NCBI RefSeq assembly: GCF_947179515.1
Contig: NC_067492.1
Span: forward strand, 14,073,416 to 14,137,415
Reading direction: 5' to 3'
Source of the DNA: Apodemus sylvaticus
Lineage: Eukaryota; Chordata; Mammalia; Rodentia; Muridae
DNA length: 64,000 nt
Below, piece by piece: positions 36,700 to 48,019 of the stretch. The notes beneath the pieces were generated by a model. The model was not told the DNA's origin. It was given only the letters and a program-made list of their open reading frames with translations, and made no database searches. Position numbers and translations under genes: made by a program. Position 1 is the first letter of the stretch. Every line of letters begins with the position of its first letter.

Positions 36700-37560
36700 A
36701 ACATTATCAGAAAGAGGGATGGAGAATCTTCAGATGTGCTGTAGGGGCCTGGACAACAAGGTAGGAGGGAATTAGAAGAGAAGTCCTACTCAGGGGTAAG
36801 AAAGGGGATGTGGGCCTCTAGTTCCATCTCAAAGACTGGCAACTCCACTCAAGTCCTCTGGAGTTTCAAGTCCGAGCACCAGGGTTAGACTTTCAGATAT
36901 TTTTGTATATTCATGGATGTGTGGGACACGGAGAAAGATGGAACCCACAAATCCATATGATACAGACATTTATACTAGAGGAAAGGCAGGGTTTGGTAGA
37001 ACTAGAGGTAGACATGACTCTGGAAAGACACCTGAGGACTCCACTGAGCTGTAGAGTTTGATGGATATGTAGGAGTTACCCTCGGGGCACCCAGAAAAGA
37101 AATAAGGAGAGATATGAAGGTTTAAGTGAGAGTGAAGTGGTATGGGATAGGGGTGCGCACAACCTGTGCACGAATATCAGTCAGCATAGTCCATCAGAAC
37201 CCCAGATGTTCACACATTTCTCTGTACTCATATAGAGAGGTGGTCATTTTGAAGCCAGATGCTTGTCTGAAGTTCATTCCAGGACTGCCAGCAGAGCTCT
37301 AATGGAGCCTGGAATTTCAGCCAAGCTAGGGGCTCTAGGAAGTCAGGGTAGAGAAAGTTGAGGAAGGCTATCTTGAGAGATGAAGGGGAAGAGCTTGTTT
37401 TGTGGGAAAGCTTGGTTGGCAGTGAGGGCTACAGGTGCTCCATGCCCTTCCGCTTGCTCCTGGTTCTACCACTCCATTGTCAGACAGGTAAAACACTAAC
37501 AAGCATCCCGTCTCTTGGAACTAGTAATGCAGTTATCATACATACTCCCATGGGTGTGAT
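36700..37560. other. Unique noncoding stretch
   Basis: No gene or clear repeat is recognised. Confidence 0.4.
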
Positions 37561-37568
37561 AACTCCAT

Positions 37569-37792
37569 TTTTTTTTGACACAGGGTCTCATATAGGTAGC
37601 CCAGGCTGGCTTCAGTCACTTTGTAGCTGAGGATGGTTTTGAACTCCTGATCCTATACGCCTGATCCACCTTTTGAGTGCTAGGATTATAGACACATAGA
37701 AACATTCGTAGTTCATGATATGATGAGGGAATCAAACCCAAGACTTCATCATGCGTGGCACTGAAGCTCTACCAACTGAGCTAAAATCACCA
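37569..37792 (-). repeat. B4-type SINE (B1-like + ID), antisense
   Basis: 'ttttttttgacacagggtctcatataggtagcccaggctggc' and 'gaactcctgatc' are the B1 half. 'gagggaatcaaacccaagacttcatcatgcgtggcactgaagctctaccaactgagct' is the ID half. Confidence 0.8.
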
Positions 37793-38154
37793 TCACTGTC
37801 TTCACAATTTCTAATATAACTATCCTAACAATCAGGAATTTGGGTGCTTAGCCTAAAACACCTAACACTGAAGTGAAGAACTGCTATTCATTGTTGATAG
37901 TCCCTGTATCTTTCATCCCCTAAACCCATGAGCAGATTTGTTCAAATAAGCATCAGCTTGATATGGTGAAGTTAGAATAGCTGTCCCTTCAGCATTCAAC
38001 CCAAGGCTCATTTTTTTAAAATTAACTTGTGACTGCCTCTTGAATTGGTATCTCCATTGGTCACACACTGTCTAGAAAAAGGAGCCATGTATGCAGACAT
38101 CTTTGTTTTGAGGATTATCAGGGGCATGCCAAAGACTTCCCATATGACACGTGT

Positions 38155-38445
38155 ATTGGTTAGATTTAGCTGTGTCACAAACTACCTCAAAAAGCAGTGC
38201 TGAGAGCAGCCCTTGTTATAATGGCTTGTGCATCTGCCTGTAGACTGAGTGTTAACTGGTCCAGATGAAGTTGGTTTTAGGTTCTGATTTGAGTTTCCTC
38301 TAGGATGCACTTATCTTCCTTGGACTATTGATTCCCTGAGGGAAGGGCCTGCTTCCAAATGAGGGCTGGACGTGTAAAAAGAACATATCTAGCAATGTTC
38401 TCACTCCTCTGACTGCTCTCATCCACTGCACATTAAGTTTCAAGG
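38155..38445. repeat. Ancient dispersed repeat, family unresolved
   Basis: 'ttagatttagctgtgtcacaaactacctcaaaa' and 'tggaccagatg'-like spacing resemble an old mammalian element; a similar head occurs at 50960 ('gcttttgctgtgtaacaactaaccc'). Too diverged to name. Confidence 0.35.
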
Positions 38446-39204
38446 CCAAGATCATAAAGAGAATGGGGTGGGTGAGTGAGTGATCCTAACCGCTTGTGTC
38501 TGGACTGGCTTGGGCACAGAGTGGCATTGATGGCAGATGGCCTTAGAAGCTGGTTCTTTGTTGGGAGATCCAAAGCTGAGAGCCACCAGCCCTGTTTCAT
38601 GATAGGAGAATTCCTTCTCCTAGTTGTCTTTGCAAGCCTGTGGGCCTCAGCTTGTGGCCTCTTCTTGGGGAGCATCTTCTAGCAGAGTTGGAAGCTGGGA
38701 TGTATAGACAACCCTAACTCCCATTTGAAAACTAACTATGCACTAGCAGTAATTAAAGCATGTTGGTTCATGAATAATACACTATTTTACAACTATTTGC
38801 ATGATGTAATGAGACTTGCTAACATACTGACAATGAACACACCATTGTGTGATTGCCAACTTTTTTTTTATAAGATATTGAACATATTCATTTATTTTAC
38901 TATCATGCATATTATCAAGATAGTCCTTCTTTTAATAAATTAATTTTCCAGACGTCTCTGGGGTCTTTGTTTGTAATCTGGCCGAGGGCAAAAAGGAAAT
39001 TATTTGGGAGGCCTGTGCTGAACTAACAATGCTTGGTATCTTACAAATAAGTCTCACAATTGATGGTCCCTAGAGAAAGTGCTGTGTGTGGCTTTCAAGT
39101 GTGAAGAGATGTGTTACCTTCAGCGAAGGTCAGTGGTAAACAGTCACTGGGACCTTGGTGGCAACAAAGATGTTGTCCGTGCGTGAAGGAACTGACCAGG
39201 GGTG

Positions 39205-39535
39205 GGGTAGGTCTGTGATGTGTGACTGAGCCTGTGTGTTCAGGTGTATGTGGATATGTGTGTATGCGCATGTGAAGGCCAGACAGCAACTTTGGGTGTC
39301 AGTCCTCAGACATCATGTACTATTTCTGTGAAACAGTCTCTTCTGTCTTGTCTGGATTGCTAGGCTGACTGGTCAGCGAACCCTCCAGGGATTCCCCTGT
39401 CTCCATTTCCCCAGTGCTGGGATGACAAGCACATGCCATCATGCCCGTCCTTTTGAAAGCTTGGGTTCTGAGGATCATACTCACATCACCATGCCTGCAA
39501 GGCAAGGGTTTTACCAGCTTAGCCATCCCCCATGC
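39205..39535 (-). repeat. B3-type SINE, antisense
   Basis: GT/AT-rich tail, 'gtgaaggccagacagcaactttgggtgtcag', 'cagtgctgggatgacaagcacatgccatcatgcccg' and 'caaggcaagggttttaccagcttagccatccccc'. Confidence 0.85.
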
Positions 39536-39823
39536 TGTGGACGCATGTCTTAAAATGCTTAATGAATGGAGAATTTATAGTTTGATATTATTCCATTTTA
39601 CATATGTAGGTCTAAAGCTACTTATGTAGCTAACAAATGCCAATGTGCTTCCAATGGGGACCCTCCTTGTCATCCCAGCTCCTCTGAGTGAGGCACAGAT
39701 GGGACAGAAGAGCTCTTGGATCCATTATGTGGGTCATTTTTATTTCAATGCCTGTCCACTTCCTTTACTGTAAAAATTGAGTTCTTAGTGAGACTTCTTT
39801 CTAGTTTATATCTGATAATTAGT

Positions 39824-39825
<2 letters not shown>

Positions 39826-39857
<32 letters not shown>
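39826..39857. repeat. (CA)16 microsatellite
   Basis: Uninterrupted CA run. Confidence 0.96.
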
Positions 39858-39858
<1 letters not shown>

Positions 39859-40221
39859 ACAGAGAGCTCACATCCAGTTTTACCCAAGGAACCAGGTCAG
39901 AATATCAACATGGTGACCTTTTTCTTCCTTCAATCCTGCCAAGCTAGCTAATGCAGTAGCCCCAACAAGGGCTTAGCTTTCCAAATGTCAGTACCCTTCC
40001 CCAGAAGACTTCATTGGCAAAGAGTGGGCAAGCTATAGATCTGAACCGTTGGCTTCCTGACTCTTCACTGAGGTGTTCATAGTGCCTGGGCTGTTCCTGC
40101 TGTCATTCCCAGATTTTCCCTTCATCCCCTCTCACTAGAGGCAAAACTAATGTGCCTGCAGAAGAAAATGACATTCCTCATTTTAATTTGCTTTTCGGTG
40201 AATTTTTAAAAATCAATATTT

Positions 40222-40437
40222 GAGTGCTCAGCCAGTAAAGTGCTTAGCATGCAAACGAGAGGGCCTGAGTTTGATCTTCAGATCCCACATAAAAGAGCCA
40301 GGCAGGCACGGTGGTACACACTTGTAATCCCAAGGCTGGCGAAGTGGAGCTCGGTGGATCCCTGGGGCTTGCTGGATAGCCAGCCTAGCTAAGCGAGCCC
40401 AGACCAGTGAGAAACCCTGTCCCAAAAGAACAAGCTC
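40222..40437 (+). repeat. B4/B3-like composite SINE
   Basis: 'gtgctcagccagtaaagtgcttagcatgcaaac' head, then a B1-like half 'gccaggcaggcacggtggtacacacttgtaatcccaaggctgg' and 'cagaccagtgagaaaccctgtc'. Confidence 0.7.
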
Positions 40438-40438
40438 A

Positions 40439-40655
40439 GGGGCTGGAGAGATGGTTCAATGGTTAAGAGGGCTTGCCGCTCTCCTAGGAGACATGCATTT
40501 GGTTCCCAGAACCCATGCAGGACAGCTCACAAACACCTGCAACTCCAGTTCCAGGGTCTAATGCCCTCTCCTGGAGGCTGATGACACCAGTATACATGGC
40601 ATATACTTACACCAACACACATGTATACATATAAATTAAAAAATTAAAGTAAAAC
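40439..40655 (+). repeat. B2 SINE
   Basis: 'ggggctggagagatggttcaatggttaagagggcttgccgctctcc', 'ggttcccagaacccatgcaggacagctcacaaacacctgcaactccagttccagggtctaatgccctctcctgg' and A-rich tail. Directly follows the previous SINE in the same orientation. Confidence 0.93.
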
Positions 40656-40834
40656 CTTTAAGAAAACCAGGCCCATGGCACCCAAGAAACAACATCTGAG
40701 ATTGGTTGCTCAAGAAAGTTGAAATAAATATAGTATTAGAAATCTGTACTAGGATATTTGTCTTGGAAAGAAATATCCAGGTTCAGAAAATGGTCTTCAC
40801 AGTAAATTTATGGGAGCTACTTTTATATACATTA

Positions 40835-41185
40835 TTAATATTTTTATTTTGCGTATGTGTGTGCATGTATGTGTGTGCACATTTATATATGGGTACACAT
40901 GCACATGTGTATGGAGGGCAAAGGGCAAAGTTCAAAGTTTTTCTCAGTCACTATTCTCTTCACGTTTTGTGACAGGATCTCTCAATGAGCCTAGAGTTTG
41001 CAAGGTTGGCTAGAGGAGCTAGCCAGAAAGTCCCAATGATTCTGTTTCTATGTCCTTAATCATGGGATTACAGAGATTGTCCACCATCCCTGTTTTTTTG
41101 TTTTTGTTTTTGTTTTTTTTATGTGGGCTCCGAGGAATCAGACTTGGGTCTACATTCTTGCATATCAAACATTTTCTAGACAAAA
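40835..41185 (-). repeat. B3-type SINE, antisense
   Basis: GT/CA tail at 40853-40915, 'tttgtgacaggatctctcaatgagcctag', 'aatcatgggattacagagattgtccaccatccctg' and 'atcagacttgggtctacattcttgcatatcaaacattttc'. Diverged. Confidence 0.65.
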
Positions 41186-42674
41186 CTGTCTTCCTACCTG
41201 ATTTTTTTTCAGTCTTTAAAAGGAGCTTGGTGGAGGGGGAAATTTTAGGTCCATTGGCCACAAGAAGGATCACTGTACACCCCAGCCTTCTGAGCTGTAG
41301 AATCAGAGCCGACATGTGATTATTCCCCTGTATAAAGTGGCCTCTTGGAATTGCAGAATTCCTTCAAGTCAATGGTTTTTCTCACTTGGCTCACAGCCAC
41401 CCAGCCAGGGAAGACAGAGTCCAGGCTGACTTCCTGCAGCTGAGGCCTCCTCCGCTGGACAGCACCCACTTGGAGCCCCACCTGCAGGCCATGCATTCTG
41501 TGAGCTACCTCTGCCTCTTTATGAGATCCCATAGGAGAAGCCTGCCTTAACTAGGCCAAGGACAGAAGTCAAGGCCAAAGGGAAGTGCTACAGAACCTAG
41601 TTCTTGCCTTCATCATCTCCTGCATGCAATCTTCAGGAAAACTATGTGAAATTCAACTCCAGAAAATTCACTAAATAAAAACTAAGGCTGGCTCTCCAAG
41701 TGAGAACTTGCATATAAGTTCCCCCAAATATGAATATGTCTACTGGGTATGTACAAGACTGTTGGCTAAATGCTCACAGGTGCCCTGAGTGACTGAGGCT
41801 AACCTCTTAAGAATGGAGTATTCAGAGTGGTGTTTTTAATGTTTTTCTGTGAGCACTATTCTGCAACTTGATAAAGCTTCCTTTTAATTGGATGGTGGGG
41901 CTGCATGCTTAATGCTGCATGCAAAGGGTCTATAAAAATGAAGTTAAAATAATACACGGACTACTGTCAATTCTCAGTTGCAGAAATCAGGTTGTTCTAG
42001 AAGAAAGCAAATATAGGAACCCTATCACTACTCTGTCAAGATTAAGTGCAGCATCTTTCATTCTGAAATGCAGACATGAGATACTAGTGCTGATTTTCCC
42101 TAGATTCTCTGCAGACTACCATTGCCCTTGATGGTTACATCAACTGCCCCACATCTGGAGCTGTAGGCTGATGCCTGTTTCTGTCTGCCACATCCCCCCT
42201 CTCCTCTCCACAGATGGATGGAGGTAACACTGAGCAGCCTACATGCTGCACACCATTAGCCCTCCCTCACTGCCCAGCGCTGAACAACGGGCCCCAGTCT
42301 TCAGGCTGTTCATAATATTCTGACACTTTTATAGCTCCCCTGCTCTCTGCCAGGGCTGGCAGTTCCCTCAACCCGCAGAGCAAATTCCACAGACAATAGA
42401 AAGACAGCTCTCACTGCAGAGGAAGGGTCAGGCAGCTCTTTAACAGGCCATCAAAGAGACACCCTGCAAAATGCCTGCCTTCCAGATGAGTGGTGGGCGC
42501 CCACAAGACCGTCCTCTGACAACTGAGTTATTGCTCATTTTGTGGTCACACTAAAACCTGTTGCCAGGGGGACAGAACAGCCCATTCTGATCAGGAGATA
42601 GAAGTGTAAACAGAAAATGGTCTGACTTCTGCCATGGCCATGATGTCTGTTAAGGACAAAATTCTTTACTCTTG

Positions 42675-43700
42675 GTGTTATCTTGTCTTTTTTCCTTTCC
42701 TTCCTTCTTTTTATTTCTTTCTTCTTTGATAATTGCACATATGCTAGGCATAGCATACTGACCACTCTCACCCACTATTTTTTTTCCCAATTTCCCCCTT
42801 GCTCCTGTCTACCTTCCTACTCCCTACAGGATCTCTTTCTCATGTTCATGTCTACTTGTTTTGTATGTGACCCACTGAGTTTAACTAGGGTTGTCTGTTT
42901 AACCATGAGTTTGGCTCCTAGTGGGATTAGCATAAATACAACTAAAAACAATGTTCTTTCTCTCCCAGAATTTATCAGTAGCCAATAGTTCATTAATAAG
43001 GTATAGCTTTATGAGGCCCTCCCTGTTCCTCGTTGGGCATCAAAAGGACCAGTCTTGTGTAGTCTCAAGGTTGGTAGTTGCAGCATTCTGAGATCATGAT
43101 CATAATGGTTGAAACTGAATCTAGAAGAAGGCGTTTGCAGCCCTTCCCTCTGTCTGCCTGCTCTTACATACTTACAATCTCTTCTTCAGTAATGTTCCCT
43201 GCACCTTAGAAGGGACAGGATAAATGCCTTGTTTGGGGATAAGCCCTCAATTCTCACTTATTCCAAGCATCTTGGGCACCACCATTCACTGCACAAAGAG
43301 GTTTCTCTGACTGAGGCTGCCAGTAGCTTTTGCCTGTAGATATAAACAGAGAGTTAAACAGTAGTAACTTTCTTACTGGGGTTTATGAACTCCACAGGCA
43401 TGGGCTATTAACCAAGCTCTACAGTACCAGGTATGAGTTCCTTCCTATAGAGGGAAATTAGAGAGTGGTTGGTTACCTCCACACCCCCTGTGCCACCACT
43501 GCACAGGTGAGCACATCTTGCCCAGCAGGTTGGTTTTATGGTTCAGAGAGTTCACAGTGGGGGTGAAATGACTGATGTTTTATCACCCCAAGCAGCATGC
43601 ACAGGAAGCTTCCAACTTGCACCCAGCTTGCTTTCTCTACATCTTGCAACTAGGTATGGGGTATGTGCTGTTATGGAGAATGCTCATTTAGAGGCTCAAT
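42675..43700 (-). mobile_element. L1 (Lx-type) 3' UTR fragment, antisense, about 1 kb
   Basis: Antisense landmarks in order: 'ttgtatgtgacccactgagtttaactagggttgtctg', 'tctcccagaatttatcagtagccaatagttc', 'accagtcttgtgtag', 'cccttccctctgtctgcctgctcttacat', 'gtaccaggtatgagttccttcctatagag', 'gagagtggttggttacctcc', 'gcacatcttgcccagcaggttggt'. No ORF2 is present. Confidence 0.85.
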
Positions 43701-43904
43701 TACTTTGGAACTTGCCATAATTATTCATATTTTCACTGTAGACTGTGTATTTTTTTTTTTTTAGTTTTAGTCACCTCCAGCAGAATTTTAAAAACTCTGG
43801 AAATGTTCTAAATCCAAAGCAATTCTATTATCGGATTCAGAGAAGAATTCTGCTATCTGCTCAGAATTTCTCTTCACTCAAAAATTCTATCCACTTAACT
43901 GGCT

Positions 43905-44240
43905 TTTTTTCCTGGGTGTGAGCATGTTTATGAGCAGGCATGTTCACCCACAAGTGTTTTCACGTGGGAGGACCAGAGTTTAATAGAGTGTTCACCCCAC
44001 CCCCCCACACCCCCACCCCACCTCTTGCTCTCTTCCTTACTTTTTGAAAGAGGGTCTCTCGGTGACCCTGCAGATGCTGCTTCATCTTAAACTGTTCAAA
44101 GGATCCTCTTGCCTCTGTTCTTCCTGTTGTGGGGCTATAGACATAGGTCACCACATCAGGCTTTTATATGAATGCTGAATAAAGACCTGCACTCAGGATC
44201 CCAGGCTGGGACTTCACCCACTCAACTTTCTCCCCAGCTC
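43905..44240 (-). repeat. B3-type SINE, antisense
   Basis: 'tgaaagagggtctctcggtgaccctgcagatgctgc', 'ttgtggggctatagacataggtcaccacatcaggc' and closing 'cacccactcaactttctccccagctcc'. Confidence 0.75.
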
Positions 44241-45074
44241 CCGCCAATCATCGCCATATCTAATGACCTCATTCAAGGTTTGCTGATGAGTACAGGTATT
44301 ACTTTGCTTTCCTGACTCTGTTGTTTAAAGAGTTCCCCCGTGTAGAGGTGAGACAGAGGAAAGAATTCAAGGTTTGGGCTTATCATTGAACACAAATTGA
44401 GCAGGCAATCATAACACACAGCGTCGGAAGGGACTGGGTATGCATGCACACAACAGGGTTTGCTGGAGTTGGTTGTAAATGTTCAAGGTTAATAGGACGG
44501 CCACTGAGGAAGAGTTGAGGAATTGAAGAAATATGCTATGCTAGATAACCTTGGTAGAAAGTCACACTCTAGAGAGGAGAGTGCCTTTTAAATATCCCCT
44601 GGTGGAAGCCATACGGGTGCTGCTTGTATACAAAGCCTCGGAAGGAATTATAGGCAACTGCTTGGTTACTTTTTTTTTAATGAAATGATAAATAATCCTG
44701 ATTTTGTTTTTGAGATACATTTTTCTTCATACCTAAATCTTCCACTCTGTTCTTGAAAAAAAAAAATTGCATTTCTATCAGTACCTGATCTCAGAGATCT
44801 TTCTAGAAAATCAGTTTTGCATCCCAGTCAGCTCACAGCCTGGCGGTAAGCCTCAGCGACACAGGCATGTTGTGTGACTGCTGATGTATTTTCTTCTTTC
44901 TACAACTCTTGCTCTTTGAAAAGCAGTGGAGCGGATACTCAGGTTGCCGGAAATGTGGGAACTAGGTAGAAGAACGAATCAAAACCATCAGCTCCATTTT
45001 TGTCCAGCAGATAGAACCACTTTCATTCCCTGTCTTTTCCTCAGCGCACCATCTCTGTGTGTAGATGGATGGAT

Positions 45075-45345
45075 AAGACTGGGGAGATGATTCGACGGGT
45101 GGAGTGCTTGCTATGCAAGCTTGAGGAGCTGAGTTTGAAACCCTAGCAGACAGGGGCAAATCCAGGCATGGGGGAGTGGGGACAGGCAGATCCCTGGTAG
45201 TGCTCCCTGACCAGATAACCTTGCTAAAACTCTGAGCTCCAGACAGTGAAAAGTCCTGTCTTAAAAAAGTAAGCCAAGATCTCGGGAGGAAGAGGCCCAA
45301 AGTCAACATCTGGCTTTCACATACACATACCATACACACACACAC
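45075..45345 (+). repeat. B3-type SINE
   Basis: 'gactggggagatgattcgacgggtggagtgcttgctatgcaagcttgaggagctgagtttg' head and 'ggaagaggcccaaagtcaacatctggctttcacatacacata' end, running into a CA repeat. Confidence 0.85.
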
Positions 45346-45357
45346 ACACACACACAA
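45333..45357. repeat. (CA)12 microsatellite at SINE tail
   Basis: CA run continuing the B3 tail. Confidence 0.93.
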
Positions 45358-45678
45358 TTAAAAAATGTTTAAGTAGGTGCACAGATAGCCAACAACCTCT
45401 TTCCTAACTTACATTTTTACCAGCAGTCTGTAAGAATCACTAAATCGATCCCATTCTTTACCATGACATTATCGCCCAGTACTTGAAAGGCTTGTCTTCC
45501 AACACAAACCTGTCAGAGAAGCCCACGCTTCCCTCTTACTATCATTGTTATTGCTTCAAGAGACACATTTCCATCTGTGCCTGGGGAATGCTGCTTCTGC
45601 TGCTGCTTACAATTAGGCATCAGAACACAGTGGCCTGTGCTCAAAAGATTTGGGGATGAATTGTTTATTTTCTTAAAC

Positions 45679-45686
45679 GTGTGTGT

Positions 45687-45724
<38 letters not shown>
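45679..45724. repeat. (GT)22 microsatellite
   Basis: GT run with one AT interruption. It forms an inverted pair with the CA run at 45819. Confidence 0.96.
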
Positions 45725-45726
<2 letters not shown>

Positions 45727-45813
45727 ACACCAGACATGGCTCATGTGTGGAGGTTACAGAACAATTTGTACTTTTCTTCTTCTAAATCTGTGGTCCTGGA
45801 TGGGGATGGGACT

Positions 45814-45818
<5 letters not shown>

Positions 45819-45855
<37 letters not shown>
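45819..45855. repeat. (AC)18 microsatellite
   Basis: Uninterrupted AC run, complementary in sense to the GT run 95 bp upstream. Confidence 0.96.
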
Positions 45856-45857
<2 letters not shown>

Positions 45858-45944
45858 CATACCACAACCACTTTCATACTTAGCAACTGCCCAGGCCTCT
45901 TTAGGATTTATACGCAGAAACTGAGTTTCTGGGCCAGGGTATTG

Positions 45945-46255
45945 GTACTGTTTTGTGTGTACCTTTTCATATGTGTGTAGGCATGTGGCTGCAGGCCATA
46001 GGGCATTGTCCAGTGTCCTCTTTGGTCATGCTCTACGTTATTTTTCTGAGATGAGGTCTCCTATTGCCCTGGGGTTGGTAAAACTTGATTCAACTCAGGT
46101 GGTCATTAAGTCCCAGGGACTCAGCCCGTCTGCCTTCACCTCTCCCAAGACTACAAGCAAATGCCTTGCTTTTAAAAACACGCATTCTGGGGCTCAAACT
46201 CAGTCTTCATGCATGTGTACCATGTGCTTTATAGACTAACCATCTCCTACACCCT
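45945..46255 (-). repeat. B3-type SINE, antisense
   Basis: 'gcatgtggctgcaggccatagggcattgtccagtgtcc', 'tttttctgagatgaggtctcctattgccctggggttgg' and 'ctttatagactaaccatctcctacacc'. Confidence 0.75.
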
Positions 46256-46259
46256 GATT

Positions 46260-47200
46260 TGTCCTAGCTGTAGTGATTGTTGCAGTCTTATTGACTATTT
46301 TATTCTTGACAATGGTCCTTCATCTCTATTGCCACTGTTGAATGTGAACATGGCAGATGTGTTTATGTTAGAAAATTCTCAACGGCAAACAAGGGAGACA
46401 CATCTGAATGTTTTAGCTACTTACCTGGGGAAGATCTCTCCAGCCTCCCGAAATGAATCTGAAGGCAGCCATGAAAACTGCAAAAAGTCAAGCACTTCGT
46501 CTTACAGACCCTCCAATCTAGGCCAGCCCAGGTAGAAGTCCCCAGAACTGACTCCGAAAGGAAGGAGCAAATGGGGGAGGGCTGTCTCAGCATACCAGGC
46601 AGACTCCCAACCAAGTCCCAGGGCTGCCAGGAAAGCCTTCAGATTCTCCCCAGAGCTTCTTACACAGCAGAACAGTGAGCAGCAGGCAGAGGCCGGCGGT
46701 CCGGCTGACCCAAACTTCAGCTGGCGCCTTTCAGTTTTCTGCATTCAGCCGGTTTTTATTTCCGCTGATACAGGGTTCCTGTACTTCTCTGCCTAGGATC
46801 CAGGTGGAAGGAGCATTCCTCACCCAGGAACTTTCCCAACATCCCTTTCCCAAGACTCATGCTGCGAAGTGCCAGGCAGGCAGGTCATCTGAGGAAAATA
46901 AACCCATCAAGAGCTAGCCCACCTGAATGCAAAACATCTGCAAGCCCAGCCCCCACACTGCCCCAACACACAGTAGAGATAAAAGCCAGCCATGCGTGCA
47001 GTTCGAGACAAGTCTCTTGTCTGTAGCTACTAAGAACCAGAAGGTATTCAGTATTCTTTGGAACTTGCAGCCTCTCTGGTACTTTAAGAAAAGCAACCAC
47101 CTCTCTCAAGAGCCTTATGTAAATAAATGTATTTACCCAATCTATCTCTAAAACAAAACCACAGTGGGGAAAGATCTTTACTCCAATAACAACAGCAACA
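46260..47200. other. Unique, GC-richer noncoding stretch
   Basis: No repeat is seen. Frames on both strands near 46417-46917 are open but lack known homology or defensible splice sites. The segment could be regulatory. Confidence 0.35.
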
Positions 47201-47220
47201 ACAAGTCATAAATTAAGGGT

Positions 47221-47285
47221 GCATGCGTGCGCGCGCGCGCGAGCGCGCGCGCGCGCACAGACACACACACACACACACACACACA
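47221..47285. repeat. Alternating purine-pyrimidine tract (GC)n-(AC)n, Z-DNA type
   Basis: 'gcatgcgtgc' leads into about 30 bp of GC dinucleotides with one AG step, then 'acagacacac' and CA units to 47285. CpG-dinucleotide arrays are rare in rodent DNA. Confidence 0.95.
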
Positions 47286-47704
47286 TCTTTACGGAATACA
47301 AGATCACAAAGACATCAGAAGATATAAAAGGAATTTATTTTGAAATTTATACATTTATGGAGGAAGCAAGACACAAATAAATCTGAAAATACATTTCCAA
47401 AATAGAAGAAAATATATCAAAATGTTTCAACTGGCCGTTGTGAGGTAAGTGTGGTAGTGTGCATTTTCCTGATTTTTTTCCCCTAGCTGAAATATGAAGC
47501 ATGCAGTTGAGTTCTCCCAGCAAAGCAGAAACGCATGCTGTTTCAAAGGTGAATGACTCAACAATCATTTTTAAGATCAATGCTCTTCCAGTAGGACTTC
47601 ATAAGTGAACCATCTACACAAATCTCATTCAAAGGATTTAAAGGGGACAACATGTGCAGGCACACCCTTTTTTTTTTTTTTTTTACAACACGTGTGGAAA
47701 CCGG

Positions 47705-48018
47705 TTGTGTTGAATACCTGTGGTGTGTGCACACACATGTCCCATAAATGCAGAGGTAGGCCAGGAGAGAAGGTTGAGTGTCCGGATCCATGACTCTCTG
47801 CTCTGTTTCCTTGAGACAGAGTATGTCACTTTACCTGAACCTAAACCAGTGGCTAGAAAGCCCCGACGATCCTCTCCCTTGGGTGCCAAGAACACTTGGG
47901 ATTATTGGCATTTGTGGCCACTCATAATTAGTTTGCCTAGGTGGTTGGGATTTGAACTCAGGGCCTCATGTTTGTGCCGCAAACACTCTTGCCTGCTGAG
48001 CCACCTCCCTAGTCTCCT
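47705..48018 (-). repeat. B3-type SINE, antisense
   Basis: 'gtggtgtgtgcacacacatgtcccataaatgcagaggtaggccaggagag', 'ggttgggatttgaactcagggcctcatgtttgtgc' and 'cttgcctgctgagccacctccctagtc'. Confidence 0.85.
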
Positions 48019-48019
48019 C

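Noticed and set aside
41350..41560. Possible MIR
   Set aside because: Only a short 'ggctcacagccacccagccagggaagacagagtccaggctgact' patch fits; too weak to annotate.
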